From positions 1 to 64,000 of the forward strand of contig NZ_PDWL01000010.1 in assembly GCF_010093185.1 (NCBI RefSeq): a stretch of DNA of 64,000 nt, read 5' to 3'. Under the pieces are notes generated by a model. That model saw nothing but the letters and a program-made list of their open reading frames with translations. It had not been told where the DNA came from and ran no database searches. The stretch comes from Pseudoxanthomonas jiangsuensis. GTDB lineage: Bacteria > Pseudomonadota > Gammaproteobacteria > Xanthomonadales > Xanthomonadaceae. Shown here piece by piece: positions 55,863 through 64,000 of the stretch (position 1 is its first letter; each line of letters starts with the position of its first letter). Both the position numbers and the translations under genes were made by a program.

Positions 55863-56851
55863 TGGCGGGGGACCGGATGCGCGCGACGCAGGCCGGCCAC
55901 CCCGCGGATCCGTCGGCGCCGCCGGCGCACCTGCCGGTGCTGTTCGCGCAGGTGATCGACGGATTGCGAGTGGTGCCGGACGGACGCTACCTGGACGGCA
56001 CCTTCGGGCGCGGCGGGCATGCGCGCGGTGTGCTGGAACGACTCGGCCCGGGAGGCCGGCTTCTGCTGATGGACAAGGACCCGGAAGCGATCGCGGAGGC
56101 CGAACGCAGCTTCGGCGGCGACGCGCGGGTGTCGATCCGGCGCGGCAGCTTCGCCGCGCTCGCAAGCTGGGAACAGGCCCGCGACCTGGACGGGCTGCTG
56201 TTCGACCTGGGCGTGTCCTCGCCGCAGCTGGACGTGGCCGAGCGCGGCTTCTCGTTCGGCAAGGACGGCCCGCTGGACATGCGCATGGACCCGGATTCGG
56301 GCGAGAGCGCGGCGCAGTGGCTGGCGCGCGCGGACGAGGCCGAGATCGCCGGGGTGCTGTGGACCTACGGCGAGGAGAAGCAGAGCCGGCGCATCGCCCG
56401 CGCGATCGTCGCCCAGCGCGCGAAGCAGCCGATCGAGCGCACCGCGCAGCTGGCCGATCTGATCGGCTCGGTGGTGCCGCGCGGCAAGGACAAGAGCAAT
56501 CCGGCTACCCGCAGCTTCCAGGCCATCCGCATCCACATCAACCGCGAGCTGGCCGACCTCGAGGCCGGGCTGGACGCGGCGCTGGCGGCGCTCAAGCCCG
56601 GCGGCCGGCTGGCGGTGATCAGCTTCCACTCGCTGGAGGACCGCATCGTCAAGCAGTTCATCGCTCGCCACGCCAAGGCGCCGCCGGCCAACCGCCGGCT
56701 GCCGGCGGTGCAGGCGTTCGTGCCGACCCTGGCCGCGATCGGCGGCGCGATCCGCGCCGAGGACGACGAGCTGGCCGCCAACCCGCGCGCCCGCAGCGCG
56801 GTGCTGCGGGTGGCCGAGAAGCTGGACGCGCAGGGGAGGGCGGCCGCATGA
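55862..56851 (+). CDS. rsmH: 16S rRNA (cytosine1402-N4)-methyltransferase RsmH
   Basis: 329 aa. [34 protein letters not shown] (SAM-binding), [38 protein letters not shown] and [15 protein letters not shown] are all RsmH signatures. It modifies the same nucleotide as RsmI, also encoded in this window. Second gene of the dcw cluster. ATG 55862 overlaps the mraZ stop. Confidence 0.97.
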   Translation: MAGDRMRATQAGHPADPSAPPAHLPVLFAQVIDGLRVVPDGRYLDGTFGRGGHARGVLERLGPGGRLLLMDKDPEAIAEAERSFGGDARVSIRRGSFAALASWEQARDLDGLLFDLGVSSPQLDVAERGFSFGKDGPLDMRMDPDSGESAAQWLARADEAEIAGVLWTYGEEKQSRRIARAIVAQRAKQPIERTAQLADLIGSVVPRGKDKSNPATRSFQAIRIHINRELADLEAGLDAALAALKPGGRLAVISFHSLEDRIVKQFIARHAKAPPANRRLPAVQAFVPTLAAIGGAIRAEDDELAANPRARSAVLRVAEKLDAQGRAAA

Positions 56852-57111
56852 GCCGGTTCCTGCTCGCCTTCCTGCTGCTGTGCACGGTGGCCACCGCCAT
56901 CGCCGTGGTCTACGAGCGCTACCGCCATCGCCAGCTGTTCGTCGAGCTGACCCGGCTGGAGCGCGAGCGCGACGAACTGAACATCGAGTTCGGCCGGCTG
57001 CAGCTGGAGCAGGCGACCTGGGCCCAGGCCAACCGCATCGACCAGCTGGCCCAGGAGCGGCTGGGGATGAAGTTCCCCGAGGCCACGGACATCGTGGTGG
57101 TGCGGCCATGA
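56848..57111 (+). CDS. ftsL: cell division protein FtsL
   Basis: 87 aa bitopic protein. One N-terminal membrane helix (about residues 3-21, [19 protein letters not shown]) is followed by a leucine-rich coiled coil ([29 protein letters not shown]) and a short tail. It forms the FtsQLB complex that activates FtsWI at the septum. It is shorter than E. coli FtsL because the cytoplasmic tail is nearly absent. 4-nt overlaps with rsmH and ftsI. Confidence 0.94.
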   Translation: MSRFLLAFLLLCTVATAIAVVYERYRHRQLFVELTRLERERDELNIEFGRLQLEQATWAQANRIDQLAQERLGMKFPEATDIVVVRP

Positions 57112-58961
57112 GCGAGCACCGCGCGCCCCGCAACCGCAACCGCAGCGCGTTCAGCCTGCGCGGCCGCATGCTGCTGGTCGCCGTGGCCCTGGGCCTGTGC
57201 TCGGTCGCCCTGGTCGGCCGCGCGGCCTACGTGCAGCTGGTCAACGCCGATTTCTACCAGCGCCAGGGCGAGGCCCGCTTCGTCCGCGAGATCCCGATCC
57301 CGACTTCGCGCGGCATGATCACCGACCGCAACGGCGAGCCGGTGGCGGTGTCCACTCCGGTCGAGTCGGTGTGGGGCAATCCGCAGGAACTGCTGCGCCA
57401 TCCCGACCGCCTGCCGGAGCTGGCGCGCGCGCTGGGCGTGCCGCAGGACGAACTGGGCAGCCGGCTGTCGCAGCGTGCGGACAAGGAGTTCGTCTACCTC
57501 AAGCGCCGGATCAACCCCGACCAGGCCAGGGCCATCCTCGCCCTCGAGGTGCCTGGGGTGTTCTCGCAGCGTGAGTTCCGCCGCTTCTACCCGCAGGGCG
57601 AGGCGATGGCCCACGTGCTGGGCTTCACCAACATCGACGACCGCGGCCAGGAAGGGCTGGAGCTGGCGTTCGACGAATGGCTGCGCGGCAAGCCCGGCAG
57701 CAAGCGGGTGATCCGCGACCGCCACGGCCGGATCGTCGAGAACATCGACCTGGTCCGCGCCGCCGAGCCGGGCAAGGACCTGACCCTGAGCATCGACCGC
57801 CGGATCCAGTTCCTGGCCTACCGCGAGCTGCGCAACGCGCTGGACGCGCACAAGGCCAGCAGCGGCTCGGTGGTGGTGCTGGACGTGGCCACCGGCGAAG
57901 TGCTGGCGATGGTCAACCTGCCCGGCTACAACCCCAACGCGGTCGGCGGCGCGGCCCAGGACGTGCACCGCAACCGCGCGGTCACCGACCTGATCGAGCC
58001 CGGCTCGACCATGAAGCCCATTACCGTGGCCGCCGCGCTCAACGCCGGCCGGATCACCGCGGCCAACCGCTTCGACACCAACCCCGGCTACATGGCGCTG
58101 GGCAAGTACACCATCCGCGATCACCACAACTACGGCGTGCTGGACGTCACCGGGATCATCACCAAGAGCTCGAACCTGGGCGCGGTGAAACTGGCCGAGC
58201 CGCTGGCGCCGCAGTACTTCTACGAGTTCGTGCGCGGCTTCGGCTACGGCCAGGCGCCCAACAGCGGCTTCCCCGGCGAGGCCGCCGGGATCCTGCGCGA
58301 GCCGGCGCGCTGGGACGGCCTGACCAAGGCCACCATGTCCTACGGCTACGGCCTGTCGGTGACGCCCTTGCAGATCGCCCAGGCCTACGCCGCGCTGGGC
58401 AACCACGGCCGCCTGATCACCCCGACCTTCGTCAAGGGCCAGATCAACGAGGCCCGCCAAGTGGTCAAGCCAGAGATCGCCGACCAGGTCCTGCGGATGA
58501 TGCAGACCGTGACCGAGCCCGGCGGCACCGCCACCCAGGCCGCGATCCTCGGCTACCACGTCGCCGGCAAGACCGGCACCGCGCGCCAGGCCTCGGCCGG
58601 CGGCTACGCGCGACGCTACACCACCACCTTCGCCGGGCTGGTGCCGGCGTCCAATCCGCGTTTCGCCACCGTGGTCGTGGTCAACGATCCGCAGGCCGGC
58701 TCCTATTTCGCCGGCCTGGTCTCCGGGCCGGTGTTCCGCAGCGTGATGGAGGACGCCCTGCGGGTGATGGACGTGCCGCCGGACGACATCGAGACCTGGC
58801 TGGCGGCGCAGGCCAAGGGCGAGGCCAAGCGCCAGGCGGCGATCCCGCCGTTGCCGGCGGCGCTGGACGAACTCTACGAGGACGACCTGACCATCCCGCC
58901 GGCGATGTCCGAGGTGGCGACCGGCGCGGCCGGCGGCGCGGCGATGAGGCAGGCCCCATGA
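57108..58961 (+). CDS. ftsI: septal peptidoglycan transpeptidase FtsI (PBP3)
   Basis: 617 aa. N-terminal membrane anchor (about 21-43), pedestal domain (about 60-220; [22 protein letters not shown]) and transpeptidase domain with S300-x-x-K303 (EPGSTMKPI), S354-S-N356 ([10 protein letters not shown]) and K488-T-G-T491. It crosslinks septal peptidoglycan in partnership with FtsW, which follows in the same cluster. The C-terminus (about 570-617) is extended and low in complexity. 4-nt overlaps on both sides. Confidence 0.97.
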   Translation: MSEHRAPRNRNRSAFSLRGRMLLVAVALGLCSVALVGRAAYVQLVNADFYQRQGEARFVREIPIPTSRGMITDRNGEPVAVSTPVESVWGNPQELLRHPDRLPELARALGVPQDELGSRLSQRADKEFVYLKRRINPDQARAILALEVPGVFSQREFRRFYPQGEAMAHVLGFTNIDDRGQEGLELAFDEWLRGKPGSKRVIRDRHGRIVENIDLVRAAEPGKDLTLSIDRRIQFLAYRELRNALDAHKASSGSVVVLDVATGEVLAMVNLPGYNPNAVGGAAQDVHRNRAVTDLIEPGSTMKPITVAAALNAGRITAANRFDTNPGYMALGKYTIRDHHNYGVLDVTGIITKSSNLGAVKLAEPLAPQYFYEFVRGFGYGQAPNSGFPGEAAGILREPARWDGLTKATMSYGYGLSVTPLQIAQAYAALGNHGRLITPTFVKGQINEARQVVKPEIADQVLRMMQTVTEPGGTATQAAILGYHVAGKTGTARQASAGGYARRYTTTFAGLVPASNPRFATVVVVNDPQAGSYFAGLVSGPVFRSVMEDALRVMDVPPDDIETWLAAQAKGEAKRQAAIPPLPAALDELYEDDLTIPPAMSEVATGAAGGAAMRQAP

Positions 58962-60505
58962 AGCGCAGCCTGCCCCTGTCGCGCCTGCTGCCCGACGTCG
59001 CGCTGCCGCGCGACATCGACGTGTCCGGGCTGGTGATGGACAGCCGCGAAGTGCAGCCGGGCGACGCCTTCGTCGCCATCGCCGGCTTCGGCGCCCATGG
59101 CCTGGCCTTCGTGGACAACGCGCGCGGCGCCGGCGCGGCCGCGATCCTGTTCGAGCCGCCGGCGCCGCCCGAGCACCCGGCGCCCGCCGACGCGATCGCC
59201 GTGCCCGGCCTGCGCGCGCGCCTGGGCGCGATGGGCGACCTGTTCCACGGCCATCCCTCGCATGCGATGACGATGGTCGGGGTCACCGGCACCAACGGCA
59301 AGACCTCCACCGTGCAGCTGCTGGCCCAGGCCTGGCACCTGCGCGGGCTGCGCAGCGGCAGCATCGGCACCCTCGGCGCCGGCCGCTACGGCCAGGTCCA
59401 GCCGACCGGCTTCACCACCCCGCTGGTGCTGCGCATGCACGCCCTGCTGGGCGGGCTGCGCGACGAGGGCGTGCAGGCGCTGGCGATGGAGGTCAGCTCG
59501 CACGCGCTCGACCAGGGCCGGGTCGACGGCGTGCACTACGACGTGGCGGTGTTCACCAACCTCACCCGCGACCACCTCGACTACCACGGCGACATGGAGC
59601 GCTACGGCGCGGCCAAGGCGCGGCTGTTCGCGCGGCCGGGGCTGAAGGCGGCGGTGCTCAACCTGGACGACGCCTACGGCCGCCGCCTGCATGCCGGGCT
59701 CGCGCCGGAGCTGCAGGCGGTGGGCGTGAGCTCGCGCGGCGCGGCCGATGCCGTCCTGCGCGCCGAGGACCTGCGCCTGGACGGCCGCGGGATCGGCTTC
59801 GAGCTGGTCGCTGGGGAAGAATCGCACCCGGTGCGTTCGCCCCTGCTCGGCCGCTTCAACGTCGACAACCTGCTGGCCGTGGCCGGCGCCCTGTACGCGC
59901 TGGGCGACGCCCCGGCGACGATTGCCGCGACCCTGTCGCAGCTGCAGCCGGTGGCCGGGCGGATGAACCGCCTCGGCGGCGACGGCGTGCTGCCGCTGGT
60001 GGTGGTCGACTACGCCCATACCCCCGACGCGCTGGAACAGGCCCTGTCCAGCCTGCGCGCCCACGCCGGCAACCGGTTGGTGTGCGTGTTCGGCTGCGGC
60101 GGCGAGCGCGACCGCGGCAAGCGGCCGATGATGGCGGCGATCGCCGAGGCCGGCGCCGACGCGGTGATCGTCACCGACGACAACCCGCGCGGCGAGGACG
60201 GCGACGCGATCGTCGCCGACGTGGTCGCCGGCTTCGCCGCGCCGCAGGCGGTGACGGTGGAGCGCGACCGCGCCGCCGCGATCGCCCGCGCCATCGGCCA
60301 GGCCGGCCCGGACGACATCGTGCTGGTCGCCGGCAAGGGCCACGAGCCGTACCAGGACGTGGCCGGCGTACGCCACCCGTTCGACGACGCCGAGGTGGCG
60401 CGCGCGGCGCTGGCCGCGCGCCAGACCCCGACCGCGGAGGTGCGCGGCACGCCGTGCATGGATGCACAAGTGGTGCGGCCGCAGGATGCGGGGGAGCATC
60501 CATGA
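58958..60505 (+). CDS. murE: UDP-N-acetylmuramoyl-tripeptide synthetase MurE (meso-DAP adding)
   Basis: 515 aa. ATP loop [16 protein letters not shown] (about 109-124), carbamylated-lysine region [13 protein letters not shown], and the meso-diaminopimelate specificity motif D408-N-P-R411 (TDDNPRGED). Three-domain Mur-ligase length. The C-terminal 25 residues (after [14 protein letters not shown]) are an extra tail. It overlaps ftsI and murF by 4 nt. Confidence 0.97.
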   Translation: MKRSLPLSRLLPDVALPRDIDVSGLVMDSREVQPGDAFVAIAGFGAHGLAFVDNARGAGAAAILFEPPAPPEHPAPADAIAVPGLRARLGAMGDLFHGHPSHAMTMVGVTGTNGKTSTVQLLAQAWHLRGLRSGSIGTLGAGRYGQVQPTGFTTPLVLRMHALLGGLRDEGVQALAMEVSSHALDQGRVDGVHYDVAVFTNLTRDHLDYHGDMERYGAAKARLFARPGLKAAVLNLDDAYGRRLHAGLAPELQAVGVSSRGAADAVLRAEDLRLDGRGIGFELVAGEESHPVRSPLLGRFNVDNLLAVAGALYALGDAPATIAATLSQLQPVAGRMNRLGGDGVLPLVVVDYAHTPDALEQALSSLRAHAGNRLVCVFGCGGERDRGKRPMMAAIAEAGADAVIVTDDNPRGEDGDAIVADVVAGFAAPQAVTVERDRAAAIARAIGQAGPDDIVLVAGKGHEPYQDVAGVRHPFDDAEVARAALAARQTPTAEVRGTPCMDAQVVRPQDAGEHP

Positions 60506-61917
60506 ACCGCCTGCCGCTCTCCCTGATCGCGCACTGGGGCGGAGGCGAACTCCACGGCGAGGACGTGCCGGTGGACGCGATCACCCAGGACACCCGCCAG
60601 CTCGCCGCCGGCAGCCTGTACGTGGCCCTGCGCGGCGAGCGCTTCGACGGCCACGACTTCGCCGCCGACGCGCTGGCGCGCGGCGCGAGCGCCCTGCTGG
60701 TCGAGCGCCGGCTGGAGCTGGACGCGCCACAGGTGCTGGTCGCCGACAGCGAGCGCGCGCTGGCCAGGATCGCCGCCGGCATCCAGCGCGACCGCGCCGC
60801 CAAGGTCGTGGCCATCACCGGCAGCAACGGCAAGACCAGCGTCAAGACCCTGGCCCTGGCGGTGCTGCGAAGGGCCGGCCGCGCCTACGCCAACCCGGGC
60901 AACCGCAACAACGAGATCGGCCTGCCGCTGGCGGTGATCGACGCCCCCGAGGACGCGCAGTTCGCGATCTACGAGATGGGCGCCGGCAAGCCGGGCGACA
61001 TCGCCTACCTCACCGCCATCGCCGCGCCCGACGTGGCCCTGGTCAACAACGTCGCCGCCGCCCACCTGGAACGGATGGGCAGCCTGCTGGGCGTGGCCGA
61101 GACCAAGGGCGCGATCTACGCCGCGCTGGGCGAGGGCGGCACCGCGGTGGTCAACGCCGACGACGCCTTCGGTGCGTGGTTCGAGCAGCAGGTGATCCGC
61201 GCCGGCGACAGCGGCCGCAAGGTGCTGCGCTTCGGCCTGGACGCCAGCGCCGAGGTCACTGCGCGCGAGATCGTGGCCACCGCCCAGGGCAGCAGCTTCG
61301 TCCTGGTCTCGCCGCAGGGCGAGGCCCGGGTGGAACTGGCGCTGCCCGGCCGCCACAACGTGCGCAACGCCCTGGCCGCGGCCTGCATTGGCCTGGCCTG
61401 CGGGCTTTCGCCGCAGGACATCGCCGCCGGACTGGGCGACGCCCGCCCGGTGGCCGGCCGCCAGGTCGCGCACGCGCTGCCCGGCGGCGCGGTGCTGATC
61501 GACGACAGCTACAACGCCAATCCCGGTTCGGTCGCCGCCGCGATCGAGGCCCTGGCCGCCAGTGGCGACGAGGCCTGGCTGGTGCTGGGCGACATGCGCG
61601 AGCTGGGGCCGGAGGCCGAGGCCCTGCACGCCGACGCCGGCCGCCGCGCGCGCGAGTCGCGGATCGGACGGCTGTACGCGCTCGGTCCGCTCAGCGCCGC
61701 CGCCGCGCGCGCCTTCGGCGACGGCGGCCGCCATTTCCACAGCCACGAGGCGCTGGCCGCCGCGCTGGCCGCGGACCTGCGGGGACGGGCGCCGGTGGAC
61801 GTGGCCGGCGGCGCCGGGCACCCCCTGCGGGTGCTGGTGAAGGGTTCGCGCGGCAGCGCGATGGACAGGATCGTGACCGCGCTGCTGGCGCAGGGGGACA
61901 CCTCGGATGTTGCTTGA
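60502..61917 (+). CDS. murF: UDP-N-acetylmuramoyl-tripeptide--D-alanyl-D-alanine ligase MurF
   Basis: 471 aa. [16 protein letters not shown] is the ATP loop; [46 protein letters not shown] and [18 protein letters not shown] are typical of MurF. It adds D-Ala-D-Ala to complete the UDP-MurNAc-pentapeptide. It overlaps murE by 4 nt and mraY by 11 nt. Confidence 0.97.
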   Translation: MNRLPLSLIAHWGGGELHGEDVPVDAITQDTRQLAAGSLYVALRGERFDGHDFAADALARGASALLVERRLELDAPQVLVADSERALARIAAGIQRDRAAKVVAITGSNGKTSVKTLALAVLRRAGRAYANPGNRNNEIGLPLAVIDAPEDAQFAIYEMGAGKPGDIAYLTAIAAPDVALVNNVAAAHLERMGSLLGVAETKGAIYAALGEGGTAVVNADDAFGAWFEQQVIRAGDSGRKVLRFGLDASAEVTAREIVATAQGSSFVLVSPQGEARVELALPGRHNVRNALAAACIGLACGLSPQDIAAGLGDARPVAGRQVAHALPGGAVLIDDSYNANPGSVAAAIEALAASGDEAWLVLGDMRELGPEAEALHADAGRRARESRIGRLYALGPLSAAAARAFGDGGRHFHSHEALAAALAADLRGRAPVDVAGGAGHPLRVLVKGSRGSAMDRIVTALLAQGDTSDVA

Positions 61918-62992
61918 ACTGGCGCGCTGGCTGCAGGGACTGGAGAACTTCTTCGGCCTGTTCGGCTACCTGACCTTTCGCGGCATCCTCGCCGCGCTGA
62001 CCTCGCTGTTCCTGTCGCTGTGGCTGGGCCCGGCGGTGATCCGCAAGCTCGGCCAGCTCAAGGGCGGCCAGCCGATCCGCAAGGACGGCCCGCAGTCGCA
62101 CTTCTCCAAGGCCGGCACCCCGACCATGGGCGGGGCGCTGATCCTGCTCACGGTGCTGCTGTCGGTGCTGCTGTGGGGCGACCTGCGCAACAAGTACGTG
62201 TGGACCGTGCTGCTGGTGATGCTGGCCTACGGCGCGATCGGCTGGTACGACGACTGGATCAAGATCGTCAAGCGCGATCCCAACGGCCTGAAGTCGCGCT
62301 GGAAGTACCTTTTGCAGTCGATCTTCGGCCTGGCCGCCGGCCTGTACCTGTACCTGTACGCGGACGTGCCGGCGGCGACCACCTTCTACGTGCCGTTCTT
62401 CAAGTCGATCGCCCTGCCGCTGGCCGGCATCTCGTTCGTGGCCATCGCCTACTTCTGGATCGTCGGCTTCTCCAACGCGGTCAACCTGACCGATGGCCTG
62501 GACGGCCTGGCGATCATGCCGACCGTGCTGGTGGCCTGCGCCCTGGCGGTGTTCGCCTACGCCTCCGGCCACGCCGAGTTCTCGCGCTACCTGCAGATCC
62601 CGCAGGTACCGGGCGCCGGCGAGCTGGCGATCATCTGCGCGGCGATCGCCGGCGCCGGCCTGGGCTTCCTCTGGTTCAACACCTATCCGGCGATGGTGTT
62701 CATGGGCGACATCGGCGCCCTGGCCCTGGGCGCGGTGCTGGGTACGATCGCGGTGATCGTGCGCCAGGAACTGGTGCTGGTGGTCATGGGCGGCATCTTC
62801 GTCATCGAGACGCTCTCGGTGATGATCCAGGTGGCCTCGTTCAAGCTCACCGGCAAGCGCGTGTTCCGGATGGCGCCGATCCACCACCACTTCGAGCTGA
62901 AGGGTTGGCCGGAGCCGCGGGTGATCGTCCGCTTCTGGATCATCTCGGTGATCCTCGTGCTGGTCGGCCTGGCGACCTTGAAGGTGCGCTGA
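61907..62992 (+). CDS. mraY: phospho-N-acetylmuramoyl-pentapeptide-transferase MraY
   Basis: 361 aa with about ten membrane segments. It makes lipid I from UDP-MurNAc-pentapeptide and undecaprenyl phosphate. [24 protein letters not shown] (catalytic DD), [13 protein letters not shown] and the cytoplasmic loop [15 protein letters not shown] are diagnostic. The ATG lies inside murF (11-nt overlap) and the TGA overlaps the ftsW ATG. Confidence 0.98.
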   Translation: MLLELARWLQGLENFFGLFGYLTFRGILAALTSLFLSLWLGPAVIRKLGQLKGGQPIRKDGPQSHFSKAGTPTMGGALILLTVLLSVLLWGDLRNKYVWTVLLVMLAYGAIGWYDDWIKIVKRDPNGLKSRWKYLLQSIFGLAAGLYLYLYADVPAATTFYVPFFKSIALPLAGISFVAIAYFWIVGFSNAVNLTDGLDGLAIMPTVLVACALAVFAYASGHAEFSRYLQIPQVPGAGELAIICAAIAGAGLGFLWFNTYPAMVFMGDIGALALGAVLGTIAVIVRQELVLVVMGGIFVIETLSVMIQVASFKLTGKRVFRMAPIHHHFELKGWPEPRVIVRFWIISVILVLVGLATLKVR

Positions 62993-64000
62993 TGAACGAC
63001 CTTTCCCGCCAGGCGACCCGGCTGGAGGCCATCGGCGGCCGCTACGACCCGTGGCTGCTCGGCGCCGCGCTGGCGCTGGCCTGCCTGGGCGTGGTGATGG
63101 TCGCCTCGTCCTCGATCGCCATCGGCGAGAACCTGGGGGTGGGGCCGTTCCACTACCTGGTCCGGCACGTGCTGTTCGTCGGCGTCGGCCTGGGCCTGGC
63201 GATGGTGACCATGCGCACCGAGCTCAAGGCGGTGGAGAAGCACAACCAGTGGCTGCTGCTGGGCTGCTTCGTGCTGCTCCTGCTGCCGTGGCTGCCGGGG
63301 ATCGGGGTCACCGTCAACGGCGCCCGGCGCTGGATCAACCTGGGCGTGTCCCGCTTCCAGGTGGTCGAGGCGGTGAAGGTGCTCTACATCGTCTGGCTGG
63401 CCAGCTACCTGGTGCGCTTCCGCGACGAGGTCAACGCCACCTGGCCGGCGATGCTCAAGCCGCTGGGCGTGGCCGGCCTGCTGATCGTGATGCTGCTGGC
63501 CCAGCCGGACTTCGGCTCGGCCACCCTGCTGCTGGGCATCACCGCCGGCATGCTGGTGCTGGGCGGTGTGAACCTGCCGCGGATGTCGGCACCGGTGGTG
63601 ATCGCCCTGCCGGCGATGGTCGCGCTGGTGGTGTTCGAGCCCTACCGCATGCGCCGGGTGACCTCGTTCATGGACCCGTGGCAGGACCAGCTCGGCGCCG
63701 GCTACCAGCTGTCCAACGCGCTGATGGCGATCGGCCGCGGCGAGTGGTTCGGCGTGGGCCTGGGCGCGTCGGTGCAGAAGCTCAACTACCTGCCCGAGGC
63801 GCACACCGACTTCATCTTCTCGGTGATCGCCGAGGAGCTGGGCTTCGCCGGGGTGTGCGTGGTGATCGGCCTGTATGCGCTGCTGGTCGGCCGCGCCCTG
63901 TACCTGGGCATGAAGTGCGTGGAGATGCGCCGCCACTTCGCCGGCTACATCGCCTTCGGCACCGGGCTATGGGTGGGGATGCAGAGCTTCGTGTCGATCG
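62992..64000 (+). CDS. ftsW: peptidoglycan glycosyltransferase FtsW (partial, cut by window end)
   Basis: First 336 codons of a SEDS-family protein, open to the end of the window. NGARRWINLGVSRFQVVEAVKVLYI, AQPDFGSATLL (with the conserved Asp), FMDPWQDQLGAGYQLSNALMAIGRGEWFGVGLG and LPEAHTDFIFSVIAEELGF are SEDS signatures. It polymerises septal glycan strands together with FtsI. About eight membrane segments are visible. The ATG overlaps the mraY stop (TGATG); the C-terminal part lies outside the window. Confidence 0.97.
   Translation, partial: MNDLSRQATRLEAIGGRYDPWLLGAALALACLGVVMVASSSIAIGENLGVGPFHYLVRHVLFVGVGLGLAMVTMRTELKAVEKHNQWLLLGCFVLLLLPWLPGIGVTVNGARRWINLGVSRFQVVEAVKVLYIVWLASYLVRFRDEVNATWPAMLKPLGVAGLLIVMLLAQPDFGSATLLLGITAGMLVLGGVNLPRMSAPVVIALPAMVALVVFEPYRMRRVTSFMDPWQDQLGAGYQLSNALMAIGRGEWFGVGLGASVQKLNYLPEAHTDFIFSVIAEELGFAGVCVVIGLYALLVGRALYLGMKCVEMRRHFAGYIAFGTGLWVGMQSFVSI

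Overview
The window is a very GC-rich chromosomal segment (only a few intergenic patches are AT-richer) from a gammaproteobacterium of the Xanthomonadaceae/Lysobacteraceae type (Lysobacter, Luteimonas or Pseudoxanthomonas-like). The evidence is the gene content (Ax21-like outer-membrane protein, a TonB receptor of the Xanthomonas/Caulobacter type next to SapC, cupin and halogenase genes), the extragenic palindromes built on GTAGGAGCCGG, and the combination of pepA/lptFG, holC/valS, xerD/dsbC and mraZ-ftsW neighbourhoods. The genus cannot be fixed from the sequence alone. No tRNA, CRISPR array, insertion sequence or prophage was seen.

Layout. 1-1905: pssA (preceded by an in-frame DUF4124 remnant), a probable divergent HolD (DNA polymerase III psi) and rimI. 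1930-9086: valS-holC-pepA leftward, divergent from lptF-lptG. 9102-15546: an RDD membrane protein, xerD, dsbC and purL. 15550-24368: a five-gene exopolysaccharide-type locus, wecB, a BcsB-like protein, nfrB, nfrA and a YbcH-like protein. 24445-27990: two family-2 glycosyltransferase-like proteins, pncB and an FMN reductase. 27991-36287: a long AT-richer leader with a LacI-type palindrome, then a TonB-dependent receptor, SapC, a JmjC/cupin-like oxygenase, a flavin-dependent halogenase and a DUF6445-like protein. 36405-43649: ettA, an SDR, an Ada-like protein, glyA, nrdR, a GNAT and ribD. 43701-48638: an Ax21-like porin, FMN riboswitch, ribE, ribBA (with a degenerate second domain), ribH, nusB and thiL. 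48658-54301: a leftward PatB-like/GlcD-like/yraN/lpoA group divergent from rsmI. 54527-55110: rnpB between inverted REP elements. 55306-64000: the dcw cluster mraZ-rsmH-ftsL-ftsI-murE-murF-mraY-ftsW (the last is cut by the window end).

The two accessory loci are the most interesting parts. In the nfr locus WecB would supply UDP-ManNAc, NfrB would polymerise it at the inner membrane under control of its C-terminal MshEN-like c-di-GMP-binding segments, and NfrA (TPR plus barrel) would export it. This matches the c-di-GMP-dependent N4 glycan receptor pathway of E. coli, but with the epimerase gene inside the operon and a BcsB-like periplasmic subunit added. In the receptor locus an outer-membrane importer is linked to two probable Fe(II)-dependent oxygenases and a flavin halogenase, suggesting uptake and oxidative/halogenating modification of an unknown substrate under LacI-family control.

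Much of the remainder is conserved housekeeping DNA with 4-nt ATGA or TGATG overlaps, indicating tight translational coupling, especially in the dcw and rib/nusB clusters.
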